Below are positions 14,160-25,183 of a stretch of 64,000 nucleotides of DNA, piece after piece. Every line of letters begins with the position of its first letter. Within the stretch, counting starts at the first letter, position 1. The translations under genes and the position numbers were made by a program. The notes under the pieces were generated by a model. That model saw only the letters and a list, made by a program, of their open reading frames with translations, was not told the origin of the DNA and searched no databases. The DNA lies in NCBI GenBank assembly GCA_021613535.1, contig CP075493.1, positions 15,500,001 to 15,564,000 of the forward strand. Reading direction: 5' to 3'. The DNA comes from Adineta vaga. Lineage: Eukaryota > Rotifera.

Positions 14160-14520
14160 TTCGAATTTTAATGAGGCAGTTCGTGTTTTTGTATCATTTC
14201 TCATCGATAATCCACATGCTTCATCACCTGGAGGACATTTAACTAATAAACCTGAACCAGTTTGATTACTAAGTGCTAATTCATATGTCGAAATAAACGA
14301 AACATTCATCTATTTTCGAACTTTTTCTAATAATTGAAATGTTTTCGGTTGTGGTTCAAATGCATAAATCTTCATTTTCTCTTTTATATATATTCTGTAA
14401 ATGTTAAATTTTCAAAAATAGTTTCCTTACAATCAGAACATGCACCACAATCATTAATATTTAATTCAATTCGTAAATAATTTCCCGAAGTATTTTGAAT
14501 AATTTTATTGAATGAAAAAA
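14160..14520 (-). pseudogene. Fragment of an FkbM-type methyltransferase gene
   Basis: Reading the minus strand, about 14510-14430 encodes GNYLRIELNINDCGACSDC. About 14380-14160 then encodes MKIYAFEPQPKTFQLLEK, a stop, and STYELALSNQTGSGLLVKC, PPGDEACGLS and MRNDTKTRTAS. The string AFEPQP and the order of blocks match the SAM-binding core of FkbM family methyltransferases, which occur in many copies in bdelloids. An internal stop and missing flanks show a non-functional remnant. The family assignment is from remembered family style, not alignment. Confidence 0.5.
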
Positions 14521-14529
14521 TCGTCGAAA

Positions 14530-15379
14530 AAAGATTAAGCAAATGAATAAAGACATAGTTAAGACGATTAATAATCGAATTGAAAATGATGATTTCATAT
14601 TTAATAAAACTTCTATTATAAACGAATAAAAATATTTATAAAAAGAATAATAGATCTTTAAAAAATATGAATCAAGAAAATTGACGTGATTCTTTTAATT
14701 ACTTTTATGTTACGGACGAGTGATATTTAAATAAATATAAAATAATATAACGTATTTTTTCTTAACAATTTCAGATCGTCTTTCTATTCTCCAACAATTT
14801 TGACTTGAAATTTATTCAAAGACCATAATCTGATACTCCTGAAAGATTCGTACACATGAGAAATTTTCTGTTTTGATCTAATAAACTCAAATGACTAAAT
14901 ATTTTCTTTAATTTAAACTGACGAAAGACACATAATCGCGCACCATTTAAACAAAATAACCTTAATTTTAATTCTCTCTCCAAAGAAATAGTAATCACGT
15001 CTTTCCAGAGTTCCCAATTGTTTTCACAAGTGGGAGGGGATCAAATTTGTCAGAAAGACAAATAGGTTTTCGAGTTTTTTTGGGGGTTAGCTCCCCCCTA
15101 ATCGTAGCCCCTGTCGTCTTTCATGAATGAATTGATGTATAAGAGTGAATTTCTTTTTTTTTCTTTTTTGCTGAAATCTTATACAAAACTAATCATATTC
15201 ACCTTTACATCCTTCGCTCTCTCGTTTCTTTCGGTATTTTATAAATTAGATTTATAAATAACTCTCAAGTTGAAACAGATAGAAAGAACATATTTTGCTC
15301 CTATATTATTTCATGAGTCCATCTGATCATAAGCGACGCTGATCTTTTTCTGAAAGAATTTTCTTAAAAAAAAACAGAA
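14530..15379. other. Spacer with a short G/C hairpin
   Basis: No gene recognised. At 15082-15097 a run of five G and a run of six C are separated by TTAGCT and can pair as a small hairpin. I see no neighbouring gene end that would make it a terminator. Confidence 0.35.
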
Positions 15380-16103
15380 GTGTGGTACCATGATTACCCT
15401 TCGACTCGCTTCTTTCAAAGTAAAAAACTCCTTTTCCGTATGTATGACATGAAAAAATACATTTTAGATTTAATTAAAACTGATAAAAATCAAAGATTTT
15501 ATTTTGGAAAAAAATTGCAAATACTTCTATGCAATTGGAAAACGTTCTTATTAATATTTTTAGTCACAAGTTATTTGATTATTTCATCATTCTATCGAAA
15601 TGAACAACAAACAAATCTTGATACATGTGCTGATTCGATTTTAAATTGGTGTAAAGAAAATAGAATTGATCGAACGGAATGTTCATGGGCAACTGGAACA
15701 TTTCGTAATCATTTTTATAATTTAGCTCATTTAATTAATTCTCCGTATCCTGAATCAATCAATTGATCCATGGATATGGCGAGGTGGTCAATGAAGAATA
15801 GGAAGTGATTTAAGAAAAGCTTTACTTTATCCAAAATATCAAACAAATTCATTTAGTCCATTTTATTATGGAATTTATGATGCAAAAGAAATTTGTTCAT
15901 TTCATGAACTTCTAACAATGATTTATCAACATCCAAAATATTTAACATATACAAATTTATTTGTCAATTCAAATTATCCTGCAACGAAATTATTACATCA
16001 AGCTATTTTTCGAGATTATCGGAAAAAGATTATTCTGATCATGAATAATGAACCAGATTCGAAAATATTAACAGAACTTAATGAATGGGCATTGGAAGAA
16101 TAG
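15380..16103 (+). pseudogene. Broken type II membrane glycosyltransferase-like gene (GT-D-like)
   Basis: The first part (15380-15766) encodes a short cytosolic head, a membrane anchor (KTFLLIFLVTSYLIISSFY) and the start of a lumenal region (CADSILNWCKENR). The reading then moves to another frame: PWIWRGGQ, a TGA, RIGSDLRKALLYPKYQ, then 15918-16103 with NLFVNSNYPATKLLHQ and RKKIILIMNNEPDS. The arrangement RIGSDLRKALL / NSNYP / IILIMNNE resembles GT-D-fold glycosyltransferases, and a Golgi-type anchor fits. At least one frameshift and one nonsense codon (TGA where Trp would fit) break it, and the 3' part is cut off at about 16090, where an unrelated minus-strand segment begins. Confidence 0.5.
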
Positions 16104-16539
16104 CTTGTGCTTTTCTTTGATCTGTAACATGATCTTCTACATATAGATTTACAATCAAAATATCTCGTAGAAAAGCTGCAGATACAAATGCAAACATTGT
16201 TATTGCCGATGAAGAACCGGAAATAATAACAGCTGTACTTTGTGTACCTTGCATAACCATATCAAATGCATAGAGAACTTCTGCACTAGCAGTAATCGGT
16301 GTTGGATCTGTGTTATAATCACGGTCAATCATAAAATCATGAAATGATTGAACTGATTTTTGTATTTGATGAAGTTGTAAATCACTTCGAAGTGAATTTG
16401 AAGTGGCAAAATGAATTGAACCTTGAAGTTGTTGGATCATTTGTTCTCTTGTAAATTCAATTAACAACATTGCATCGTTTTGTGGTTCAGAAAATAATAA
16501 TAACGATGGTTTTGATGATTTATAACACAAGCATTTCAT
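16078..16539 (-). CDS. Uncharacterised ORF, probably a gene fragment
   Basis: 153 codons that read as ordinary protein (for example FHDFMIDRDYNTDPTPI and a hydrophobic stretch around TAVIISGSSSAITMFAFVSA). I do not recognise the family. It has an ATG but no signal peptide, and its 3' end overlaps the broken glycosyltransferase-like gene by 26 bp in the opposite direction. This suggests two gene pieces joined by rearrangement. It could be a fragment, or a real short gene. Confidence 0.3.
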   Translation of the reverse strand: MKCLCYKSSKPSLLLFSEPQNDAMLLIEFTREQMIQQLQGSIHFATSNSLRSDLQLHQIQKSVQSFHDFMIDRDYNTDPTPITASAEVLYAFDMVMQGTQSTAVIISGSSSAITMFAFVSAAFLRDILIVNLYVEDHVTDQRKAQAILPMPIH

Positions 16540-16722
16540 TCATGGCCTGCAGATGTTTATTGGATTAAAAGAAATTCATCTCTATGTATTTCGAACTAAT
16601 ATTAATTAGAATTCTTATTATGTTCTCTTTTATTTGTAATAAAATAAAGAAATTTAATTGATTCATAATTCTGCATATAGCAATAGAAAACATGGGTTAA
16701 CGTTTTATAAAAAGAGAAAAAT

Positions 16723-16742
16723 CTATATATATATATATATTA
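16723..16742. repeat. (TA)n microsatellite
   Basis: A run of alternating T and A directly beside the stop codon of the secreted orphan gene on the minus strand. Confidence 0.8.
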
Positions 16743-18101
16743 TTAAAGAGAAGCAAATCGAATATAATCAATACCGAATTCGATATTATTTCCTTTTTGT
16801 ATAGGTTCAATTTTTAATCGACGTACAATTCCATACCATTTAGAATTCTTCGATAAATCTATTATATACTCTTTCCATTTTTCATTATTTTTCATTTCAA
16901 TTAATATTCTATCATTCTTATTGAACGATTCTTCGATATTTCTACTCCAGAATATTTGAATTTTGTTATAATTCATATTAATTATTATTTTCTTCACTAT
17001 TGATGTATCAATCATAATTTCTGGACTTAATAAGTAAAAATTTTCATCTTCTAGTGATAAAAACCATTTGCCATTCAATGGTTTATTTGAATTCAATCTT
17101 GTTTTCCATCCTTCTGTATTTCCATCTTGATTAAATTCATAAGATTTAGGATTTTGAGCAGTATATTGTTTTAAACTAAAATTTCCTATCTCAATTGTCC
17201 CATTATTTAATCCTGTAACTTCCCATCCAATATTCATTCCTCCAACATAATATTTACTAAGATCAGTTGAATTCAAAAACCCACGTTGAACAGCTGCTTC
17301 AAGTCCTAATCGAACAAATGGCATCATATCACCATTAATATGTACAACGCTTTGAGAATGTACAGATATATTTGCAAAATTTGAAAAAGCTGGTTGATAT
17401 ATTAATGAACCTGTACCTTTATCACCATTTATATAGAGAGGACTCATAGGAAAACGATCGTCATACAGACAAATTCCTAACCAAAAATATTTACCATAAT
17501 CTGGATCACCGGGAGATAAATTTTGAATTGTCATATAAAGAAGAAATTGTCCTGCATGAATATTTGGATTATAACCTGGTTGAATATGTTGATTCATATA
17601 TAATAATTGAATATCCAAATTCCATCGTAATTCAGTAACTTGATTTAATGATATTGAACCAGAAGATTTTCCAATACTTTGTTGTAATAAAAGTGCCACC
17701 CATGGTTCATTTTGTGTTCTATACTTACCTTGATATTCATGATAGCCATTAACTGAGATTTGTAATCGATTATCTTGAAAAAGGATAAAACGTTTGTCTT
17801 CAGATGACCATTGCATACCTTTACTCTTTCCATCATTTACAAATATTCCAGTGGTTGATATATTTGAATGACTATCCCATTGTGCCATTTGCCATAATGC
17901 ACTTTTATTTGTTGTCGTTGAAAATGGATTATATAAACGAAATTGTGGTCCCCTAGCACATGCGTCTGGATCGATAAAACAAGCTGGAATAACACTAAAT
18001 CCTTGGGTATAATTTACATCAGAAAGAAGTTCGATTCCTTGGAAATACGACGAATAACTTCCTGAAAAATATGTGAATAAAATCAAAATCAGTAAAAACA
18101 T
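16743..18101 (-). CDS. Secreted protein of unknown function, possible C-terminal carbohydrate-binding-like module
   Basis: An intronless gene of 452 codons starting with a clear signal peptide (MFLLILILFTYFSGSYSS). The mature protein has many Asn-glycosylation sites and no hydrophobic anchor. The first ~300 residues contain beta-rich stretches (FRLYNPF, ALWQMAQW, GQFLLYMTIQNL, YFWLGICLYDD, YVGGMNIGWEV) with no motif I can name. The last ~130 residues (from YEFNQDGN to FGIDYIRFASL) read like a separate beta-sandwich. The pattern of DGNTEGW, KWFLSL, WKEYIIDLS, RRLKIEP and IDYIRF recalls jelly-roll sugar-binding modules of bacterial glycosidases. Sugar binding or hydrolysis is inference only. 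Single-exon structure is compatible with acquisition from bacteria. Confidence 0.75.
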   Translation of the reverse strand: MFLLILILFTYFSGSYSSYFQGIELLSDVNYTQGFSVIPACFIDPDACARGPQFRLYNPFSTTTNKSALWQMAQWDSHSNISTTGIFVNDGKSKGMQWSSEDKRFILFQDNRLQISVNGYHEYQGKYRTQNEPWVALLLQQSIGKSSGSISLNQVTELRWNLDIQLLYMNQHIQPGYNPNIHAGQFLLYMTIQNLSPGDPDYGKYFWLGICLYDDRFPMSPLYINGDKGTGSLIYQPAFSNFANISVHSQSVVHINGDMMPFVRLGLEAAVQRGFLNSTDLSKYYVGGMNIGWEVTGLNNGTIEIGNFSLKQYTAQNPKSYEFNQDGNTEGWKTRLNSNKPLNGKWFLSLEDENFYLLSPEIMIDTSIVKKIIINMNYNKIQIFWSRNIEESFNKNDRILIEMKNNEKWKEYIIDLSKNSKWYGIVRRLKIEPIQKGNNIEFGIDYIRFASL

Positions 18102-19293
18102 TTTGAAATTACAAAAAAAAACTTTATTCTCATATAAATATTACCAGATAATATCATTCTCATTCACGTAGTTACTGCTATGAGAATATTAAGCATCTGG
18201 TTAACTATATCATTTATAGATACGTGCAGTTCTGATGTCCTTCAAATAGATTGCTTTGTACTAAGTAAAATACGACAATTGAATAGCAGAGATAATCTGC
18301 ACGTGTACGTCATACACCAAAGAGCTTCCAATAAATATTCACAATCTAAGTAAATTATTTTATCCGTTTCTAGCACTGAGTCTGTCTTTGAATGCCGTTG
18401 CATTTTTTTTAGTCTAAAAGTTAGAGCAATCAGACGAGAAAATTTTCTCGATTATTTCTGTCAAACGAAATCGTATCTATCAACTTTAATAATCTCTCAA
18501 AGATAATCGTAATCAAGAAGATTAACACAAATATTGATGAACTTGACTGATATCTATTGAATAACGAATGTCGCATTGATGGCACATATGCTATAACATG
18601 ATAATAGCGTTAACTTCCCCTACATCGAATCAGCTATGTTCCTTTCTTGATTTATTTGTTACCCTTATTAGGATAAAAAAAAAGAACACTTTAAAGTAAG
18701 ACTTTATTATTGGTAAAAATTCCAACTCGTTTGGACGATATCTGACGGAGATATTTAAATTTCTCATCGTTGGATTATTTATAGTTCACCCTGCATTTAG
18801 AGTAACTTTGACACAACATATACATAGATAGAGAGACATGACAAAAAAGAAAAGAACTTCTACGATGTACGATGATTTGTATTCTGTTCTATTCGTTATT
18901 TATTCTAATAACAATATAGCACAATGTGATTTTGTCATGTTGACAATCATTGTTATCTTAATTTCCTCTTCTTCTTCTTCTTATCACTCTTGATTTAATT
19001 TTCGATGTATGTCGAGAAAAAACATAGTTAGTCTGTTCGCCTACGTAGTATTTACTTGCCATATGATTAGATCAATGATATATCTTCCTTTCCATCGCAC
19101 GTTGTTTATAAGAGATAGAGGAAATTATATAAACAAAGTCGAGATGGTGACAATCAAGAAAGTATTTTAGAGATTCAGTATTTAGAGCAACAGAAGAAAA
19201 TCATCGAATGTTATATTTATATTCACGCTTCGAGACAATAATCGAAAATGTTTATGAATTTTATTTCTATCAATTAAAATAATCAAATATTTT
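18102..19293. other. No gene recognised
   Basis: 1.2 kb of AT-rich spacer between divergent genes. A short CTT repeat lies at about 18965-18985. Nothing else is supported. Confidence 0.4.
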
Positions 19294-19305
19294 ATGCGTA
19301 ATTCA

Positions 19306-21154
19306 ATGAAATTCATTTATCCCATACTTCTACTTGTTATCTATGTTGATACTTTTGTTCATTGTCGACGTGTGTATGACCATCGTTTTTATAGAAGTAA
19401 ATTTATTTTCTTTTTTTGTTGAAAATATATTGTTTCTTGTGCAGATGATACCCAATATAATAATAGTATTCAGGCAGAAACTGAATCATGTGGAACTTAT
19501 ATATGTCGATTACAGCTAGCACTATTTTGTGCTTTTATTGCTAATCTGACCGTATATCCATTCGTAGTGTTTGCTTCATGGTGGCTCTGTAAGCATGGAA
19601 AAAAACCGGCCGAAGACAATGATCCGTCCGTTCATTTAACAGCTCATAACATTGATAGACAAGAAGACTTACATATCAACCCTATTCAATCAGGTATTTG
19701 GTCAAGTCAATATTTTCATGATAGAAGATGGCATGGACCTAATGAATTTCCACTTGTATTCAATTCTCAAACGAAGAAAATCAAAGGAGCAGGATCAGAT
19801 GATGGTGGAATCTTTATTATTGAAGGATCTTACTCAACTGAAACAAATCGAATTAAATTAACTAAAGGTTACCGCTCAACGCCTAGTAATAGGGAAGATC
19901 TAGGATTTTGGGGGAAAATTATTTTAATATGGAAACCAGAAAATAATCAATTTGAAGGTAATTACCGTATGATGAAATCGAAGTATATAACATACCATGG
20001 TGAGTTTATTCTTCGATTTTCTAAAGACGCAGTTGCAAGTAAGTATTTATCTTCATATCAAACAATTTTTCTTTTATTTATTCTTTAGTTTTAACTGATA
20101 GAAATGGTACATTTAATATTAATTCTTATTATACAGAATCATTAAATAATTACATAATACATGAAGATTATTCTTATTTATTATCAATAATAAACCCACA
20201 AATCGAACAAATAATCAAATATAAAAATTTATGTTCGAATTCTTTAATATTATATATCTATATTTCTACATTATTTGTATTTTTGATTATTTTTTGGATA
20301 GTATTCGTAGATATATTTCCATATCCATTTGCTTATGCAATGCCAATTTTTCAATTTCTACACGTGTAAGTATATATGTTTTTGATTAGCTCAGATCGAA
20401 TTGTCTAGAAAATAATAATGGCTTCTATTCCAAATCGATTTGTTTTTCTTTGACTAAGAACTTATCGGACATTCTATATTGATAAATTGATCATCTCATT
20501 TAGAGTCGCTATTTTAACTATTATTAGTCACATTTTTAACTGTAAAATTAAACTCATTAAGAAACATATACAATCATTTGTAAGAAAATTTCGAAGTCGA
20601 AGAACTACTTTTTCACAAACAACAAATGATTCTATATGGAATATAGAATTTGGTGATAGGGAAAAACCTATAGTAAGTGATTACTTTCGAAGTATCACAT
20701 ATTTTCCTAGACATCATTTCTTTTAGTTAACTGTGCAACATTCTTTATTATGTGAAAGAGATATTATAAATCCAATCCCAACGACTTCATCCTTCCCGTA
20801 ATTATCTACGGATAGGTTTCAATCAGAAATGGCGAATCAGATATATAGTGCACCAGAACTATAACACAATACAATCCATAATTTAATTTTTAAATCTAAT
20901 AAAAAAATGTCTAGTTGACATTTCTATCCCTTAATTTCATATTTGACTTTGTACTCAGCTTATTTTTTAGTTTTCACATGATTATCATTACAACTTTCGA
21001 AAATAAAGATCATCTTTTCATTATCCGATATTCTTATAGCTCATGTATTACTTACTTATCATTATTTTAGTTCTATAATCTTGAAAAATCTTCTAATGAA
21101 TATTGTCATCATTATTTATCTGATGGTTATGAATTTAGCTCATTAAGACAATGA
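19306..21154 (+). CDS. Two-transmembrane protein of unknown function, five exons
   Basis: I assembled five exons: 19306-19385 (approximate donor), then from about 19444 to 20038, 20089-20365, 20504-20672 and 21071-21154. Introns are GT-AG and the frame is kept across every junction; the last intron is about 400 bp. The protein starts with a signal peptide (MKFIYPILLLVIYVDTF). A first membrane span follows (LALFCAFIANLTVYPFVVF), then a hydrophilic region with SGIWSSQYFHDRRWHGP, a beta-like region with FWGKIILIWKPENNQFEG, a second strong span (YISTLFVFLIIFWIVFV) and a basic tail (RKFRSRRTTFSQ). An ATG four codons upstream (19294) is also possible. I do not recognise the family. The consistent splicing supports a real gene. 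Confidence 0.6.
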
Positions 21155-22399
21155 TTTTCTTTATGGTTTCAAGAAAAATACCCAACTTTCTTTAATTATG
21201 ATCGATTGAAATTACGATATGTAAATCCATTATCTTCTTGTTAGTTAATATCTGGTTAAATGAAGCCTTAATCGAAGAAGTTACTGTCCCTAATAACAAA
21301 TTATCTCTCAAAACAATTGACCTATAATGAATAAGACTTTTAGAATGGATTGATTAATAATGGGAAAAGAAAGAAATAAGTTTACTGTGATACAACAATT
21401 TTTATGAATTGAAAAGTTTTGTAAAGTATTAATAGAAAGGTAGAGTCATGTCATTAATAATTATTGATAAGTGGTAGAATTGGTGGTCAAGTATGTTTAT
21501 ATAATTATTCTTATCAAAAATAAAATATGCATAACAAATATTACTCATTTCTGCAGATATTCAGAGTATTATATTTCTGCGAGTGGAGTAAGGTCATTCA
21601 TTGGGTTAGATATTTCATTAACACGGAATAATAGCAGTATTAGTTGTTTATCTTTCTGCAATAAACGAGTACAACAAAGCATCATTATACTGCTTGTTTT
21701 TGAAATTATGTTTTCGTAAGACATCTTCTAAAACAAGACTAAGTTTTCCAAACCTTCGTATCGATGGTTTATTTCATAGAGATATATCGACTAGTTCATT
21801 TGTAAGATATAACCAAATAAAGAAGACACGTTTTAAGTTGGAAGAAATCACCTTCATTGATTCAGTTAATATGCTTCTGTATCTAAAGCCGTAAATGGAT
21901 TGGGTATGGTTAAAATATTAGCAATTAATTTGGGACTTTTGAGATATTCTATCAACGAAGGAATATTTTCTTTCGTCAAACTATTATCGAGATAGGATAT
22001 TGAATAGATGTCATCACTTCTAGAAATAATTATAAAATGAAAAGCAGTATTGATTAGGGTGCGTTTTATATTATCGAAAATATCCTTATGACGTAGAGAA
22101 GATGACATAACATTTCATCTTGAAAAAAACACACTTCTAGTGGCACAAAAAATAATTATTCAGTGTTTAGAAACGTGAAACACGAATACATAAATGTGTG
22201 AAATATTTTCAAAACAATCTTTTCATTCTCTTGCTTATAGATCGAATAGTATCAGCGTATGTAGAACTATTTTCTGCATATCATAATGAGCTGAGCATAT
22301 CTTTGAAGATGTGAATTTTTCTTTTTCATCCACACTCTCACAAACTATGTAGTTTATTTTAAAAGATAATGAAAAGTATGATTATTCAAATAATTGATG
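21155..22399. other. No intact gene; possible fragments
   Basis: Open frames here (for example minus strand 21866-22108) have protein-like composition but no recognisable domain. Nothing else is supported. Confidence 0.35.
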
Positions 22400-22497
22400 A
22401 TTGTTTTAATTTACGAGTTCAAAGTAATCGATTTTCGAGGAATGACTGTTACGGCTGTTTCATTGTCTTTATTTTATTAGCTGTTTGTACCAATATA
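22400..22497 (+). repeat. Relic duplicate of the 27936-28046 sequence
   Basis: About 100 bp align by eye with 27936-28046. Shared landmarks include ACGAGTTC/ATGAGTTC, AAAGTAATNGATTTTCG and GCTGNTTGTACCAATA, with one ~12 bp gap. In the other copy this sequence covers the 3' end of the decayed membrane-protein gene. The similarity stops abruptly at 22497, where a G-rich telomere-like tract begins. Confidence 0.65.
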
Positions 22498-22541
22498 GGT
22501 AAGGGTGAATGTGTTCTTGTGACTATTAACCATACCCTCAT
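22498..22541. repeat. Telomere-like fold-back tract (degenerate)
   Basis: A GTAAGGGTGAATGTG segment is followed by ATTAACCATACCCTC about 15 bases later. G-rich and C-rich arms can pair imperfectly. It shares GTGACTNTTAACCANACCC with the tract at 24757-24815. Confidence 0.5.
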
Positions 22542-22763
22542 AGTCATAAAAGTTTTCGTTTGTTATCGTAACTCGATCATAGAAATAGCGAAGTTTTATA
22601 ATAATTTCCTTCTTCAATGAACGATTTGTTTCTCAAAAATTTATGTAAGACTCATTCTAATGTACATTTTGAAAACTATAGTATTTTGGAGTTTTAATTA
22701 ACTTGGAGAAAACACTTTTTATAGTGATATAAAAATAGTGTAGTTTTATGTGAATATAAAGTC

Positions 22764-24512
22764 TTATTTATAACCAATCTGATCCCATAAATCACAATCA
22801 TCTTTGACATAATTTTCTCCCAATTGAAACGGATTTTGAATATACAAATATGTTTCATTTCCACTAGTGAATTTTGTCCATGATAAAGGTACACTTGACG
22901 GATCATTTGGATTTTCACTTTTCGCAAAATTTGTCCAAAAGGTAGCCATACCGTGAGATATGTATCGACGAATATCCGTAAAACGTTCCCAAGATGATTG
23001 AAATATATATGATAATTCATCTGCATGGCATGCATGATCGGGACAATTCAATGAACTTACTCTGTTGTACGGATAACCAAATACATAAGAATATGTTGCA
23101 GCTTTTCGAGCAAAAACACGAGTTGAACAAGTAAAGATCCATTCTGTCGCAATTCTAACAATATTTGGTCGTTGATCAATTGAACCTATTGGTGGATAAT
23201 GTTCAAGAACTTTCAATGCTTTTTCACCAAAAAGGCCAATAACCATTCCAATATATTCACTAAGCGTTACATTTCTTTTCAATAGAGAATAAATTATAGA
23301 ATAAAATTCGTCAGTTAATGTACCGATGATCAATGGTTTGAGTGGAAATGATACATTTCGAATTGTAGTAATAAGTGTTCCATGAACAATATCATTATCA
23401 ATGACTGGTGACCATGGTTCGATGAAAAGTAGAATATTCAATGCAGTCACCTTTTGATTTACTTCATTTTGAGCAATAATAAGTTCATCAGCTGAACGAG
23501 AACGAAAACATGTGAAATTATTTGGCGAACAATGTAATTGTTCAGCAAGAAGAACACTTGGTGTAACATTATCCAAATACGTTCTAATTAATAGTAAAGA
23601 AAATTCGTTATCTTCATATAGGAACACTGTACCTGAATGGAATATTCATGGGAGAACTTTGAATAATTGCTCGTTGAAAATGTCCTTGTACCTCTTCAGT
23701 TACATAATGAAGAGCAACTGATTGTGCTCCAGAACTTTGTCCGAATAATGTAATCTGATTAGGATTACCACCAAATGCATTTATGTTATTTTTTATCCAG
23801 GTAATAGCCATACGCTGATCAAGTATTCCATAATTACCTTTAATATCATTAGGACCATTGCCAGTTGCCAAAAAGCCAAGAACACCTATAGAGTTTAACA
23901 AAGACTTTGTAAATAAATGGTGAATAGATGTTTATAAGTTACCTAATCGGTACTGAATTAAGGCAACGATGATATTTGTATTATTTACCAAACGTTCAGA
24001 TTCGTGGACCGGATCCGATGCAAAACCATATTGAAAACCACCACCATGAATAAAAATCATCACAGGAAGAAGATTTGTCGATGATAAGTTACTTGTTAAT
24101 GGTGTGAAAATATTCAAATAAAGACAATCTTCCGACATCTAAATATTAATGAATGATGTAAAATCTCTGATTCCGTTGTAGATCAAAGACTTACAACAGG
24201 TAGAGTGTTAGATGATTGTGGAACCGGAGGTTGAGGACACGCCGGTGCTGGCCGCGTAGCGTTGATTATTTTTGGATCCCATTTTGTAACCAAGACTGGT
24301 GGTTGCCATCTATTCAAAAATAAATAAAAATAATTTCGATAAATTCGTTACCTCAATGGACCCACAGGTGGTTGAGCATATGGAATTCCATAAAAGATAC
24401 GAGACATATTCGTTTGATAACCTGATATGTCACCATATTGTGTATGAACAGTGACTGATTCATCAGCAGAAGTATTTGATATTAGAAAAAATAAAATGAA
24501 AAACAACATCAT
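22764..24512 (-). CDS. Secreted carboxylesterase/cholinesterase-like protein
   Basis: A type-B carboxylesterase of about 560 residues with several short introns. A signal peptide (MMLFFILFFLISNTSA) starts at the ATG ending at 24512; an in-frame ATG 14 codons upstream would place charged residues before it. Family blocks seen are GIPYAQPPVGPLRW, SEDCLYLNIF, PVMIFIHGGGFQYG (oxyanion hole), LGFLATGN and GNYGILDQRMAITWIK. The triad is present: nucleophile Ser in TLFGQSSGAQS, Glu in TLTDEFYSI and His in DHACHADELSYIF. At first sight the reading frame breaks near 23620. A 49 bp GT-AG intron (23584-23632) restores the segment MNIPFRTYLDNVTPS, so I consider the gene intact. It probably hydrolyses carboxylic esters outside the cell or in the gut lumen; the substrate is unknown. 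Confidence 0.88.
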
Positions 24513-24756
24513 TGTGTTGCCCAACTCAGTCTTTTTACTAACGTAAATACACACGTGATAAGATAGAAATTATTATCGTGTAAATTATCTTTTGAAGAAA
24601 GATATAAGACATAAATTTTAACTGTTTTTCTTTCTCGATGTAACGAAGAAGAAGAAAAAACATTTGTTTTGTAATAATTTTTACCAATTAGGAGACGAAC
24701 AAGAAAGAAGCTTGTATTTCATATTTTAATTAAAAAACAAACAACGTCTTCATCTT

Positions 24757-24815
24757 CGGTGAGGGTGGGTGTGTGGGTGAGAATGATGGTGTTTTGGTGA
24801 CTCTTAACCACACCC
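24757..24815. repeat. Telomere-like fold-back tract
   Basis: GAGGGTGGGTGTGTGGGTGAG is followed about 25 bases later by TTAACCACACCCTT. The arms AGGGTG-type and CACCCT-type can fold back. It lies between the divergent carboxylesterase and ART-TPR genes. Confidence 0.6.
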
Positions 24816-25183
24816 TTCTTGGCGCTTTGCACACTGCTCGAAGATGAGGATGAGATACAGGAATATGTTCGCTCTCATCCGAAAAAACTAGTTCAAAGAA
24901 GAAGTGATTGCCACTTTTTTCAAAATGTAATTTTTTTACAATCGAAGTTGCTAGAAGGCATTAATGCACATTTCTCATCGCTGCTTGATGTAAAAGCTTT
25001 CAAATTTTTAAACTCACAATCTTGCTTCTGTTGTTTTCAAGTAGTTTCGTGCTGAAACGTAGTGAAATTAAAGCAAGCATTGTTTTTCAAGTTGGTATTA
25101 TTCTTTTACCAAGACTACTCGTTCTCAAACTGAACAAGATCGAATCATTTTCTCTTACACTTTCAGTGAGTCGACTATCCGTT

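Noticed and set aside
15082-15097. G5/C6 hairpin as a transcription terminator
   Set aside because: No gene ends nearby and eukaryotic Pol II genes do not use such hairpins. It is a short inverted repeat only.
22369-22620. 83-codon ORF on the plus strand
   Set aside because: It lies antisense across a duplicated gene fragment and a telomere-like tract; a by-product of those sequences.
23584-23632. Frameshift in the carboxylesterase gene
   Set aside because: A 49 bp GT-AG intron restores a continuous, family-like sequence.
24819-25055. 78-codon ORF before the ART-TPR gene as a separate gene
   Set aside because: No recognisable features. At most it is part of the 5' region or an upstream exon of the following gene.
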